From contig CAITEH010000005.1 of NCBI GenBank assembly GCA_903891415.1, forward strand, positions 1 through 64,000: DNA of 64,000 nucleotides, given 5' to 3'. This DNA comes from Candidatus Firestoneibacteriota bacterium. GTDB lineage: Bacteria > Oederibacteriota > D2-FULL-39-29. The translations under genes were made by a program, and so were the position numbers. This document shows positions 8,543 through 17,429 of the stretch, one piece after another (the stretch's first letter is position 1; each line of letters opens with the position of its first letter). The notes under the pieces are model-generated. The model did not search any database and was not told where the DNA came from. It was given only the letters and a program-made list of their open reading frames with translations.

Positions 8543-9292
8543 TTATCCAAACCTTCCTGTGATATAAGCTTCAGTTCGCTTATCTTCCGGCGAAAGAAAT
8601 AGTTTTTCAGTTATGGCAACCTCTATCAGTTCCCCCATAAGGAAAAAAGCTGTCCTATCACTCACCCTGGACGCCTGTTTAACGTTATTCGTTACCAGAA
8701 CAAGAGTATACTTCTTTTTTAATTCTATCATCGTCTCTTCTACTTTTGCGGTGGAAATAGGGTCAAGGCCGGAGCAGGGCTCGTCAAACAGGATTATATC
8801 CGGCTCTACGGCAAGAGTTCTTGCTAGGCAAAGACGTTGCTGCTGCCCCCCGGAAAGCTTAAGCGCGGACTCCTTTAACCTGTCCTTAACTTCGTCCCAG
8901 AGAGAGGCAGCTCTAAGGCATCTTTCAGCAAGCTCTTCAAGTTCTTTTTTACTTTTGATACCGTGTCTTTTGGGACCATAAATAACATTTTCCAGGACAG
9001 TCATGGGAAGCGAAAGCGGGAGCGCAAATACCATTCCCATCCTTTTCCTTAACATTTCGGGATTTCCGTGAGCTATATTCTTTCCGTCTATCAGTATCTC
9101 CCCTTGCTGCCTGTAATTCGGGTTCAATTCATTAAGCCTGTTTAAGGAACGCAAAAATGTCGTTTTTCCGCTGTTGGAAGGACCTATAATTCCCAGTATT
9201 TCATTTTCTTTTACGGCCAAACTCAAATTCTTTACGCTCTGAACCTTTCCAAACCAGCATTTCAAGTTATGGACCGTTATTTTATCTACCAT
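8543..9292 (-). CDS. pstB: Phosphate ABC transporter ATPase PstB paralogue, lacking Q-loop Gln and switch His
   Basis: 249-aa PstB-family ATPase. Walker A GPSNSGKTT (37-45), signature LSGGQQQ (146-152) and Walker B IILFDEP are intact. However the Q-loop Gln is Ala (GMVFALPLSLP, A90) and the H-switch is Asn (VTNN, N202). The AAT codon is unambiguous. Such a subunit should bind ATP but hydrolyse it poorly at its own site, while supplying a good signature to the other subunit. Overlaps pstA by seven bases and abuts the other pstB. Tandem pstB genes are known in Bacillus and lactic acid bacteria; this complementary degeneration is what is unusual. Confidence 0.92.
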   Translation of the reverse strand: MVDKITVHNLKCWFGKVQSVKNLSLAVKENEILGIIGPSNSGKTTFLRSLNRLNELNPNYRQQGEILIDGKNIAHGNPEMLRKRMGMVFALPLSLPMTVLENVIYGPKRHGIKSKKELEELAERCLRAASLWDEVKDRLKESALKLSGGQQQRLCLARTLAVEPDIILFDEPCSGLDPISTAKVEETMIELKKKYTLVLVTNNVKQASRVSDRTAFFLMGELIEVAITEKLFLSPEDKRTEAYITGRFG

Positions 9293-10131
9293 TTTTTATT
9301 CTTCCTGAAATATGTTCTTATCACGATCGCTGTAAGGTTCATTGTTAAGACAAGCATTAGAAGGACCAGAGCTGTACCATAGGTCAGCTTGGACGGCATA
9401 TTTGGTATCTGAGTGGATATTATGAAAAGATGGTAGGGTAAAACCATTATCTGGTCCAAAAGAGAACCAGGCAGCCTGGGGATATAGAACGCTGCCGCGG
9501 TGAATAATATCGGGGCGGTCTCACCTGCTATTCTTGCGATGGAAAGTATGGTTCCGGTCATTATACCCGGAAGAGCGTGCGGTAATACTACATACCTGAT
9601 AGTCTGCCATTTAGAAACACCAAGAGACAGGCTGACCTCTCTGAATGACAGGGGAACGCTGCTTAGGGCTTCTTTAGATGTTGTTATTATTACCGGAAGT
9701 TCCATAATAGCCAGGGTAAGCGCGCCTGAAAGCAGACAAACGCCGAATTTCAGGAAGATAACAAAAAGTCCCAGGCCAAATAATCCGTAAACTACCGAAG
9801 GAACTCCGGCAAGGTTTACTATAGAAAGCTTAATAATACGCGTAAGCAGATTATCTTGCGCGTATTCATTTAAATATATTGCCGCCATGACACCGACAGG
9901 AAGTGCAATAATAACAGACAGCAGCACCAGGTAGATAGTACCTAAAATAGCAGGGAAAATCCCCCCGCTTCTCATACCGTTGCTCGGCATAGTTGTCAGA
10001 AATTGCCAATTAATGGCGGGAATTCCTTCTTTGATAATTACTATAATAATTATCAGTACCGGCAGCACAACTACAAGGGTAGTGGCAAGCAGAACCGCGA
10101 ACGCTATTTTCTGAGACTTTTTCGCGTTCAT
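9286..10131 (-). CDS. pstA: Phosphate ABC transporter permease PstA (operon 1)
   Basis: 281-aa inner-membrane permease with six hydrophobic helices. The binding-protein-dependent permease coupling segment appears as LSFREVSLSLGVSKWQTIRYVVLPHALPGIMTG, the EAA loop that docks on PstB. IPAINWQFLTTMPSNGMRSGGIFPAILGT near the N-terminus is typical of PstA rather than PstC. Overlaps pstB by seven bases and follows pstC after three bases. Confidence 0.95.
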   Translation of the reverse strand: MNAKKSQKIAFAVLLATTLVVVLPVLIIIIVIIKEGIPAINWQFLTTMPSNGMRSGGIFPAILGTIYLVLLSVIIALPVGVMAAIYLNEYAQDNLLTRIIKLSIVNLAGVPSVVYGLFGLGLFVIFLKFGVCLLSGALTLAIMELPVIITTSKEALSSVPLSFREVSLSLGVSKWQTIRYVVLPHALPGIMTGTILSIARIAGETAPILFTAAAFYIPRLPGSLLDQIMVLPYHLFIISTQIPNMPSKLTYGTALVLLMLVLTMNLTAIVIRTYFRKNKKW

Positions 10132-10134
10132 TTA

Positions 10135-11010
10135 TTATTCCTTATTTTTATGAAGATACGTATCTGCTATAAAATTGATAATGAAAGTAATGACAAAAAG
10201 TACGGCTCCTATAGCAAAGAGAGACCTGTAATGAGAGCTGCCTCTTACAGTCTCTCCCATCTCCGCGGCAATGGTTGCCGTCATAGTCCTGACAGACTCC
10301 AGGAAGCCACTCGGTATAACAGCGGCATTACCGGTAACCATCATCACCGCCATGGTTTCCCCGATAACACGGCCAATACCCAGCATGACCGAAGCAATTA
10401 TCCCGGGAGTGGCGGCAGGCAGTATTATGCGGTACATTATCTGCCATTTTGTAGCTCCGAGCGCAAGCGCGCCTTCTTTATAATTCCAGGGAACGGCATT
10501 GATAGCGTCTTCAGAAATGGAAACAATAGTAGGCATTGCCATAAATGCAAGCATTATGCAACCCGAGAGTGCCGTCAAACCTGTAGGAATTCCAAAAACA
10601 GTTTTTATGACGGGAACCAGCGTAACCATGCCGACAAAACCTACAACAACGCTCGGAATTGCAGCCAGCATTTCCACTCCGGCTTTTAACAGATCCTTTA
10701 GGCCTTTTGGCGCAACTTCTGATATGTAAAGAGCTGCCATGATGCCCAAAGGCACGGCTAAAATAGTTGCACCTACAACTATAACCAGAGAACCCGCTAT
10801 AAGGGGAAGAATTCCAAATCTTGGAGAGTCTGAGGCCGGATACCAAAAATGGCCGAAGATAAAATCTTTGATGTTATATTCGCCAAAGAAAGAACCTCCT
10901 TCCTTAACCAGGAAAAAGAAGATAAGAATGACAAATATTATCGCGGCAATACCGGAAATAAATATCATTTTTTCTATTATGTAATCTCTTAACTTCTTTA
11001 ACCTGCGCAT
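10135..11010 (-). CDS. pstC: Phosphate ABC transporter permease PstC (operon 1)
   Basis: 291-aa partner permease of PstA. It shows the PstC features FGHFWYPASDSPRFGILPLIAGSL, IPLGIMAALYISEVAPKGLKDLLK and the EAA loop WNYKEGALALGATKWQIMYRIILPAATPG, with about six membrane helices. Starts 15 bases after pstS. Together with PstA it should form the membrane channel for this system. Confidence 0.95.
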   Translation of the reverse strand: MRRLKKLRDYIIEKMIFISGIAAIIFVILIFFFLVKEGGSFFGEYNIKDFIFGHFWYPASDSPRFGILPLIAGSLVIVVGATILAVPLGIMAALYISEVAPKGLKDLLKAGVEMLAAIPSVVVGFVGMVTLVPVIKTVFGIPTGLTALSGCIMLAFMAMPTIVSISEDAINAVPWNYKEGALALGATKWQIMYRIILPAATPGIIASVMLGIGRVIGETMAVMMVTGNAAVIPSGFLESVRTMTATIAAEMGETVRGSSHYRSLFAIGAVLFVITFIINFIADTYLHKNKE

Positions 11011-11025
11011 GGCATATCCTGACCT

Positions 11026-11901
11026 CTAATTTAGCGGAACAAAGTCAAGCGACTTTACCACCGCCTGGCCTTCGGAAGATAAAACAAAATCAAGGAACAT
11101 TTTCACCGTCAAGTTCGTACTGTCGGTTACATAAATAAATAAAGGCCTGGAAATTGGATATTTCCCGCTTTTCACATTATCTATTGTCGGCAGGATATAT
11201 TCGGATTTTTTTTCTTTTGCTACGGCAATAACAGTGTGTTTTTTAGAAATATAGCCCATACCAAAATAGCCAATGGCATTTGGATTCTGCGCTACTTCAT
11301 CGGAGATGGCCTGCGAGGAAGGCATCAGAAGTGCTTTCGGAGAGTATTCTTCCGGCCCTTTCGGTTTACCAAGTTTCAAGACGTGTTCTTTGAAGAACAC
11401 ATGTGTTCCCGAGTTGCTCTCTCTGGAAAGCAGAACTATCTTTGCATCCTTCCCGCCAAAATCCTTCCAGTTGGTCTTAGTCCCCATAAAGATATCTCTT
11501 AGTTCAGGTATGGAAAGCTTGCTGATACCGCAAGAGGGATTGACCACTACAGCCAGGCCGTCAAGAGCCACTTTATGTTCCGAAAATTCCATGTTTCCTT
11601 CTTTTGCTTTGGCCACTTCTTTCGCTTCCACACTTCTTGAGGACATTGCAATATCGCAGGTCTTGTTTAAGAGCGCTGCAAATCCCGTCCCCGAGCCGCC
11701 GCCGGTAACACCGACATTAATGTTCGGATGAAGTTTAGTGAACTTTTCTGCCCAGGACTGCCCGAGATTAACCATGGTATCCGAACCTTTTATCTGGAGC
11801 GAAACTCCCGGTTTCCCTTCATTACCACCACCCTTCGAACACGCGGTAAGAGCAAAAACAAGAGCTATTCCGCAAAAACCAAGTACGATCGCTTTTTTCA
11901 T
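11026..11901 (-). CDS. pstS: Phosphate-binding lipoprotein PstS (operon 1)
   Basis: 291-aa periplasmic-side phosphate receptor. A lipobox LTAC at residues 18-21 predicts acylation at Cys21, so it is membrane-anchored, unlike the second PstS in this window. Phosphate-binding segments are recognisable: GSDTMVNLGQSWAEKF, TGGGSGTGFAALLN, SRESNSGTHVFFKEHV and NAIGYFGMGYI. The ATG has GGAGGAA upstream. First gene of the operon, preceded by a four-unit Pho box. Confidence 0.95.
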   Translation of the reverse strand: MKKAIVLGFCGIALVFALTACSKGGGNEGKPGVSLQIKGSDTMVNLGQSWAEKFTKLHPNINVGVTGGGSGTGFAALLNKTCDIAMSSRSVEAKEVAKAKEGNMEFSEHKVALDGLAVVVNPSCGISKLSIPELRDIFMGTKTNWKDFGGKDAKIVLLSRESNSGTHVFFKEHVLKLGKPKGPEEYSPKALLMPSSQAISDEVAQNPNAIGYFGMGYISKKHTVIAVAKEKKSEYILPTIDNVKSGKYPISRPLFIYVTDSTNLTVKMFLDFVLSSEGQAVVKSLDFVPLN

Positions 11902-12011
11902 AAATTCCTCCTAGCTTTCTGTATTATTAAACTGTTATATTTCAAGAGTCTGAAACGGGGCATAACCTGACTGCGGGATAATGTTTGAGTTTTTGTCTTC
12001 ATCTGGGCAGG

Positions 12012-12066
12012 ATAATACAGGTTTATTGTTAAGAATATGTTAAGATTTCGTTAAGATAGTGTTAAA
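12012..12066 (-). promoter_or_regulatory. Pho-box promoter of pst operon 1
   Basis: Four hexamers start at 12028, 12039, 12050 and 12061, exactly 11 bp apart. On the minus strand they read TTTAAC, CTTAAC, CTTAAC, CTTAAC with 5-base spacers. Ten bases after the last comes TATTAT (12017-12012) as -10. This is the geometry of PhoB/PhoP-type activation, where the boxes replace the -35. Two more hexamers (12092, 12103), also 11 bp apart but out of phase with the four, lie further upstream. Confidence 0.82.
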
Positions 12067-12185
12067 TGCCTTATTTTAACAATAAAATATTATTAAGATT
12101 CAATTAACAGTATTACAATAAACAGTTTATGTTTCTTATTTTTGGCAAAAACACCTAAAGAAAATAAGAATCCGGGAATACTTGA

Positions 12186-12989
12186 TCAGAAAGCCATTTT
12201 AACACCGGCAAATAAGCCCGATTGCTTTATCAGAAGATCAAAATCTCCGGAAATTTTATTTTCATTGAAATAAACGCTTTCAAATCTATAACCGGCGTTT
12301 ATTTCCAGGAGAGGAACAGGCCTTACAACAAGCGCGCCTTCATACATATAGGATAAACCTGTTACGGAAGTCTTACCCGCACCCGACGGATTTATGTAAT
12401 CAACATTATTGCTGGTCAAAGGATAGCCCTCTAATTCGGCTCTTACCCCGAGTATAGGCCCCAGCATGCAGGTAACTTTGGCTCCGCAACCAAGACTAAG
12501 CCAGTTGATCAAAAACCTTCCGGCTGTACTCCCGGGAGCAATTATTGCGCCATTTAATTTCCAATCATAAAAGTGTTTGGTAGCCCACATATACCTGCCG
12601 CTTCCAAAGAGGTCAAATTCAACCGAACCGAGCTCAAAATTTGCCCCGGCGTTCAGTACTATTCCACCCAGCACGGCGTCAATAGAAGTCGACATCGGCC
12701 CTCCGGACAAGCCGTTAAGTGTCATCGTTTGCATAGGCACTGTCCCGTACCTGAATGTTCCGCTCGCATAAATAGGCCCCAGAAGATTCTTTTTAACCGT
12801 ACCTTCCAGTATCGAGGCAGGAAAATCACCTGATATTTTTGCGCCTGGCATAGTGCTCAGTTTTTCTTCATAGCTCCCGCCGCTGGCTGAGAAATATCTC
12901 GCCGAGATATCCAAACCCAGAATATCTCCCGCGCTAACCCAGGTATTTAGTACAGCAAACAAGCTAATCACAACTAGTGCTTTTTTCAT
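12186..12989 (-). CDS. Predicted outer-membrane beta-barrel protein, unknown function
   Basis: 267 aa with a signal peptide (MKKALVVISLFAVLNTWVSA) and then alternating amphipathic strands, many Gly/Ser turns and a terminal AF, all typical of a small outer-membrane barrel. Segments such as FELGSVEFDLFGSGRYMW and LEINAGYRFESVYF are barrel-strand-like. No enzymatic motif is seen. It lies between the pstS Pho box and ppx on the same strand, but no 11-bp Pho array precedes it, so regulon membership is unsupported. An inverted repeat GAGTAC/GTACTC (13026-13053) lies in its 5' region. Confidence 0.72.
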   Translation of the reverse strand: MKKALVVISLFAVLNTWVSAGDILGLDISARYFSASGGSYEEKLSTMPGAKISGDFPASILEGTVKKNLLGPIYASGTFRYGTVPMQTMTLNGLSGGPMSTSIDAVLGGIVLNAGANFELGSVEFDLFGSGRYMWATKHFYDWKLNGAIIAPGSTAGRFLINWLSLGCGAKVTCMLGPILGVRAELEGYPLTSNNVDYINPSGAGKTSVTGLSYMYEGALVVRPVPLLEINAGYRFESVYFNENKISGDFDLLIKQSGLFAGVKMAF

Positions 12990-13268
12990 TTCTGAACTCC
13001 TCTGCTTAATATCAGTATTTTCTATGAGTACGCCACGTTACCTTAAAGTACTCAAGTCCTTCTAATGAATTAATAGCATAGTCAAGGTGTAAAGGTAAAT
13101 CATATTAGAGCAAGTCTCTACTTTCTATATCAAAAACACCTTTTTTTAACCGGTCATTCTCTACCTGCAACTAATCGGCTTGGATAGAGGCGCTGTAAAT
13201 TTTCCGGGCCGTAGAAACGAAAATGCACCAACAACACTTCTTGTTAATTCCCTGCTAAATAATTCGGT

Positions 13269-14807
13269 TTAAGAAATAGAAAGCCGGCAGCAAAAGGCCT
13301 CTTCGAAAAGGGCCATTTTTCTTTGCGCACCCCAGATGTTTATTCCTATATCGCCGCCTTTATAAGGTTTTATTTTAAAATAAATATTCCTTCCGGCTTG
13401 CTTTATTTTTATGTCTTTAACCAGGGAATTGCGGGAGCGATCCAATCCGTCGGCTATCCTGAGTATGCCGGATAGTTTTGAAACCATAACCTGGTCTTCA
13501 GAGTTCAAACTGCTGAATCCTTCGTGCTTAAGTTTTGGATGGCTCTTCCTGTGATACCTTGCAATATTGGCGATTATTTCTTTTTCGGTGTCGGTAAAAC
13601 CGGCAAGTTCAAAATTTTTAATAAGATAGTAGGAGTGCCAGTGATGCTGTTCATGCGAGATAAAAAACCCCGTATCATGCAACAGGGAGGCAGTCCTGAG
13701 AAAGTCTCTTTCGGTATTTGAGAAACCGCAGTTATTTTTCAATTTGTCAAATATTACTAAAGCTAATTTCTCCACCTGTTTAACATGCTTAAGGTCTACA
13801 TTTAAAGTCGAGGTCATGGTTTTAATTGAATTTTCACGGAGGATCTTAATATTGTCCGGTTTTCTGCTTGCGCCAAACCTTGAAATTGTGTCAAAAATCA
13901 ACCCTTCTTTAAGAGAACTGTCGCAGAAGCGTATTTTTTCAATTTTTAGTTCGTCAAGAACCGTAGCGAGGACCGCGGCGCCTCCCGCAATAATATCAGA
14001 ACGCCTGGGGTCAATACCCGGAATACCCGATATTTTTTCGGGAAGGCTCAAACTCAGAAGTTCTTCCAACAGATCCTCAAATTCTTTACGGTCAAACACT
14101 ACTTCTCCAATGGGGGTTTTTCTTGCTTCGCTTCTGCGCATATTTATCATGGAGCTTACTGCTGATATCGTACCGGAAGTTCCTATCGCTATTTCGTATT
14201 TTTCATTTTTTAGTTTCCTTGTTACGGGCACCAGCACTCCTCTGACATATTCCGCGCAATCTTTCAGGCCTTTACTTTTCATAATACCGCCGGGGAAATA
14301 TTTATCCGTCATTCTAATGCAGCCCAGCTTCAGAGAACTGGCAAATACTATGTTTCCCTTCTCAGCAAGGATGAACTCAGAGCTCCCTCCTCCTATGTCA
14401 AGAAGCAGTATTTTTTTATCGGACACGGGCAGAGCAGCCGCCACTCCCAAATATATGAGCCTGGCTTCCTCAAATCCGGAAACTACTTCCACTTTTATTC
14501 CGGCCTCATTCTTGGCCCTTTCAATAAAAACATCTTTATTTAAAGCTTCCCGTACCGCGCTTGTGGCGACGGCCCTTACAAACGCGTTATAAGAAGCGGC
14601 GATCTCTCCGAATCTGCGCAGGGTTTCAATCCCTCTATCCATGGCCCTATCGGTTATAAATTTCATATCTGTTGCTCCGGTCCCTAACCTGACAACTTCT
14701 CTTTCCCTGTCAAGTATCACATTATTAACCTTGCCGGAATCAGTTCTGACCACAACCAGCCTGATTGAATTGGTCCCAATATCTATGGCCGCAAAGTTTT
14801 TTTTCAT
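13269..14807 (-). CDS. ppx: Exopolyphosphatase / guanosine pentaphosphatase (Ppx/GppA)
   Basis: 512-aa cytosolic enzyme that strips phosphate from polyphosphate or pppGpp. N-terminal ASKHA fold: AAIDIGTNSIRLVVV, catalytic-region SGFEEARLIYLGV, and phosphate loop LLLDIGGGSSEFIL, followed by the second lobe. The C-terminal ~190 aa form an HD-like helical domain (ASLLHDTGFFISHEQHHWHSYYLI). Last gene of the second phosphate operon; its ATG overlaps the tmk-like stop by four bases. Context with PhoU, SixA and Pst supports a polyphosphate role over (p)ppGpp, but sequence alone does not decide. Confidence 0.92.
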   Translation of the reverse strand: MKKNFAAIDIGTNSIRLVVVRTDSGKVNNVILDREREVVRLGTGATDMKFITDRAMDRGIETLRRFGEIAASYNAFVRAVATSAVREALNKDVFIERAKNEAGIKVEVVSGFEEARLIYLGVAAALPVSDKKILLLDIGGGSSEFILAEKGNIVFASSLKLGCIRMTDKYFPGGIMKSKGLKDCAEYVRGVLVPVTRKLKNEKYEIAIGTSGTISAVSSMINMRRSEARKTPIGEVVFDRKEFEDLLEELLSLSLPEKISGIPGIDPRRSDIIAGGAAVLATVLDELKIEKIRFCDSSLKEGLIFDTISRFGASRKPDNIKILRENSIKTMTSTLNVDLKHVKQVEKLALVIFDKLKNNCGFSNTERDFLRTASLLHDTGFFISHEQHHWHSYYLIKNFELAGFTDTEKEIIANIARYHRKSHPKLKHEGFSSLNSEDQVMVSKLSGILRIADGLDRSRNSLVKDIKIKQAGRNIYFKIKPYKGGDIGINIWGAQRKMALFEEAFCCRLSIS

Positions 14808-15556
14808 TTCTCTCCGGGCTGCGCCAATATTTTTTCAAGCTGGATCTTAAGTTCCGCGTTCACTTCTTCAAAACTTTTTGACGCATCTATGGAAGTAAAG
14901 CCATATTCTTTCGCCATAACATCAAATTCAGCCAGCATTCTCTTCTGGTACTCAATAAAACTGTCATAAAAGTCTTCACCCAGTTTCAAGTCCATGCCTG
15001 ATTCCCAGTAGTCAAGCCCCTCTCCGCCTTTTTCCCAGTAGTGTTCATTAAGATGAGCAGCATTAATTACCCGGGGCACCAGGTCTTTTATTTTTATTCT
15101 CAGGTAGAAAACCGCATCAGGTACCAGGGCAAAGCTGAAGGCCTTTCGTGTCCATTCTCTTCCGGCACCCCGTACCAGGGCTCTCACAAACGCAGTATAG
15201 ATATACCTGTCAGCAAGGACTATAAAACCTGATTTCAAAGCAGGAATTATTTGATGTTCAAGGCGGTCTGCAAAATCAGCAAGATAAAGCATGCTGAAAG
15301 TATAAACGTTAAGATTATGCCCTGCTTTTGCTTTCTTTATTTCGCTTCCCATAAGCGGTGACCTGGCCCAGCCGGTAGTCATAACACCATACCCTTTCAC
15401 CTCAAGCCACTTGGAAATATTTTCCATCTGAGTGGAACGGCCGACTCCGTCGGTACCTTCAAGAACTATAAGTTTACCTTTCAAGTCGTTCAGGTCAACA
15501 TAAGGCAGGCTTGCTCCGTAGCATTTTCCGCAGTTCAGAGGTTTTTCATTTGACAT
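14804..15556 (-). CDS. Thymidylate-kinase-like P-loop protein with Arg in place of the Walker A Lys
   Basis: About 250 aa, P-loop nucleoside-monophosphate-kinase fold. It matches its upstream neighbour along most of its length (DFADRLEHQIIPALKSG, LADRYIYTAFVRALVRGAGREW, ESGMDLKLGEDFYDSF). The P-loop reads EGTDGVGRSTQ, so the invariant Lys that contacts the phosphates is Arg, and the lid region differs from the neighbour. An extra N-terminal stretch with CGKC precedes the core. Start chosen at 15556 (GAGGAG seven bases upstream), overlapping the previous gene by 11 bases; the ORF track adds 23 residues. Activity as a dTMP kinase is doubtful; a polyphosphate-linked or regulatory role is inference. 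Confidence 0.8.
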   Translation of the reverse strand: MSNEKPLNCGKCYGASLPYVDLNDLKGKLIVLEGTDGVGRSTQMENISKWLEVKGYGVMTTGWARSPLMGSEIKKAKAGHNLNVYTFSMLYLADFADRLEHQIIPALKSGFIVLADRYIYTAFVRALVRGAGREWTRKAFSFALVPDAVFYLRIKIKDLVPRVINAAHLNEHYWEKGGEGLDYWESGMDLKLGEDFYDSFIEYQKRMLAEFDVMAKEYGFTSIDASKSFEEVNAELKIQLEKILAQPGEK

Positions 15557-16259
15557 ATACATTCTCCTCTTTAGAAAGGAAGGCGCTTTGTTTATAATCC
15601 TTAAGCATATTTTTTGCCAGTTCACGCACCGCGGCTTGCTGTTTCAGTATAGATTGAGAAGCATCAATGGTGGTCAAACCGTATTCCGTCGTAAGGCTCG
15701 CGTATTCATCCAGTATCCTTGTTTGAAATATTCTGAAACTCTCTTTAGGGTCTTCGCTTAAACCCAAATCCATGCCGGCCTCGTGAAATTTTAATGTTGG
15801 ACGCCCGGTAAGTATTCTTTTTAAAGACACTTCTATTGGAACTTTAAAATAAAGCGCAAGATCCGGTTTTATCGCAAAGCCATAAAGGTCTCTTATCCAG
15901 TCACGGCCCACGCCTCTGACCGCATCACGGGCAAAGGCGGTATAAATATATCTGTCCGCTAAAATTATCATTCCGGCTTTTAAAGGCGGCATTATCAACT
16001 GGGCAAATCTATCGGCAAAATCTGTGGCATGGAGGATACTGAAAGTTGCAGGTGTAAGCAGGTTCTTTTTTTTACCTCTCTTGATGAGTTCGTTCACCAG
16101 AGCCGAAGAATTCCATTCCGTGAAAAAAACTCTGTAGTTCAAGGAACCAAGCCATTTTTGAAGAAGCTGCAGCTGGGTCGATTTACCCGAGCCGTCAATT
16201 CCTTCAACTATAATAAGTTTCCCGGGGTATTTATGGGGTGCTTCAAATTCTCTTGGCAT
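15546..16259 (-). CDS. Thymidylate-kinase-like P-loop kinase (canonical P-loop)
   Basis: 237 aa from the ATG at 16259, which has GAGGAGC five bases upstream; the ORF track runs 60 residues further into sixA and is a frame extension. Walker A VEGIDGSGKSTQ is intact, followed by DFADRFAQLIMPPLKAG, the LADRYIYTAFARDAVRGVGRDW motif and the lid-like RPTLKFHEAGMDLGLS. This subfamily differs from housekeeping Tmk and, as I recall it, is often found near polyphosphate genes. Here it is followed by a degenerate paralogue and ppx. The substrate is uncertain. Confidence 0.85.
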   Translation of the reverse strand: MPREFEAPHKYPGKLIIVEGIDGSGKSTQLQLLQKWLGSLNYRVFFTEWNSSALVNELIKRGKKKNLLTPATFSILHATDFADRFAQLIMPPLKAGMIILADRYIYTAFARDAVRGVGRDWIRDLYGFAIKPDLALYFKVPIEVSLKRILTGRPTLKFHEAGMDLGLSEDPKESFRIFQTRILDEYASLTTEYGLTTIDASQSILKQQAAVRELAKNMLKDYKQSAFLSKEENVYVK

Positions 16260-16269
16260 ATTTTGCTCC

Positions 16270-16764
16270 TCAGGCAAGCATCCGCAGGTGTTTCGGCGAC
16301 AGATTCCAAACCAAAAGACCCGCTTTTGAAAGCGCAGGGTCCGAGACATCAACGCGGCAGAGCCCGCCTTTCTTGATCTCCACAATTTGCTTATTTGTTC
16401 CACAAAGAACTCCGGCCAATTTTGACAAGAGCGGTTCATGCCCGATCAAAAGAATTCTGGGTTTATCCGCATTGTCTTCCAAAAAATCCAATACGTCATC
16501 GCTCTTCTTTGACGGCAAGAGCAGATCCGACACAAGAACTCTATTATCAAGGCCCATTTCTTTGGCTACAATTTCACTTGTTTGAACAGCTCTTTTTAAG
16601 GGGCTCGTTACCACAAGATCAAAGTGATCTACTATTTCTGCCAGCCCCCTGGCACCCTTGTTCATTTTAAATATTCCTTCTTCGGTAAGCTCTCGCTCCT
16701 CATCGATAGTACCCGCAGAATCTGCCGGTTCAGCTATGCCATGCCGCAGCAAATATATTTCCAT
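16270..16764 (-). CDS. sixA: Phosphohistidine phosphatase SixA family
   Basis: 164-aa histidine phosphatase. The catalytic YLLRHGIAEP puts the nucleophile at His8. VVTSPLKRAVQTSEIVA and LLIGHEPLLSKLAG carry the other phosphate-pocket Arg and His. It is compact, as SixA proteins are. It starts one base inside the phoU stop, so translation is probably coupled. In a phosphate operon it might act on a phosphotransfer protein or small phosphoester; unproven. Confidence 0.9.
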   Translation of the reverse strand: MEIYLLRHGIAEPADSAGTIDEERELTEEGIFKMNKGARGLAEIVDHFDLVVTSPLKRAVQTSEIVAKEMGLDNRVLVSDLLLPSKKSDDVLDFLEDNADKPRILLIGHEPLLSKLAGVLCGTNKQIVEIKKGGLCRVDVSDPALSKAGLLVWNLSPKHLRMLA

Positions 16765-17429
16765 TAGCGCACATCCTTTTGATAATGCCTTACATCCTGC
16801 CCTTCTACCATAAAGATAACATCTTCGGCTATGTTTGTGGCATGGTCGCCAATTCTTTCAAGATGCCTGGAAATTAAAATAAGTTCTAACGCCACAGGTA
16901 TATGTTTTGTTTCCGAAAGCATATAGGTCAAAAGCTCCCTGAAGATCTGATCTTTAAGCCCATCGACCTTATTATCTCTGACCAGAACTGATCTGGCAAG
17001 CTCAGCATCCGCTCTCACAAAGGCGTCGAGGCAGTCTTTAACCATTGTTTTTGAGATATCGGCCATCAACGGAATATCTATGAGCCGTTTTAATTGAGAG
17101 AACTTCAGGAGTTCCTTTGAAGCATCGGCGATATTTATAGCCTGATCCCCCATTCTTTCAAGTTCAGAATTTATTTTCATCGCTGACGTAATAAAGCGAA
17201 GATCCGTACCCGCCGGCTGATTTAAAGCGATAAGCTTAAGACAGCGGTCATCTATTTCGATCTGAAGTTTATTTACTTCGTTTTCTTTTCCATACACCTC
17301 TTTCCCGACACTTTCTTCCCTTTCCACAAGGCTCTTTATTGAAAGATGGATCATACTTTCAACCAAGCCGCCCATATAAAGCAATAGTTCTTTTAGTTCT
17401 GCCAGCTCAGAATCAAATACTCTAGTCAT
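16764..17429 (-). CDS. phoU: Phosphate transport regulator PhoU (operon 2)
   Basis: 221 aa, full length, with the two conserved motifs NSELERMGDQAINIAD and SRHLERIGDHATNIAEDVIF. Clearly homologous to the PhoU of operon 1, with identical length, so the pair likely arose by duplication of whole pst cassettes. Overlaps the upstream ArsC-like gene by eight bases and the sixA start by one. Confidence 0.95.
   Translation of the reverse strand: MTRVFDSELAELKELLLYMGGLVESMIHLSIKSLVEREESVGKEVYGKENEVNKLQIEIDDRCLKLIALNQPAGTDLRFITSAMKINSELERMGDQAINIADASKELLKFSQLKRLIDIPLMADISKTMVKDCLDAFVRADAELARSVLVRDNKVDGLKDQIFRELLTYMLSETKHIPVALELILISRHLERIGDHATNIAEDVIFMVEGQDVRHYQKDVR

Noticed and set aside
12092-12108. 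Second Pho box (ATTAAG, ATTAAC) near pstS
   Set aside because: Two units at 11 bp spacing but out of phase with the main array and without a -10; kept only as a possible accessory site.
13744-14592. 282-aa plus-strand ORF
   Set aside because: It lies wholly antisense to ppx and has a low-complexity Ser/Leu composition typical of a shadow frame.
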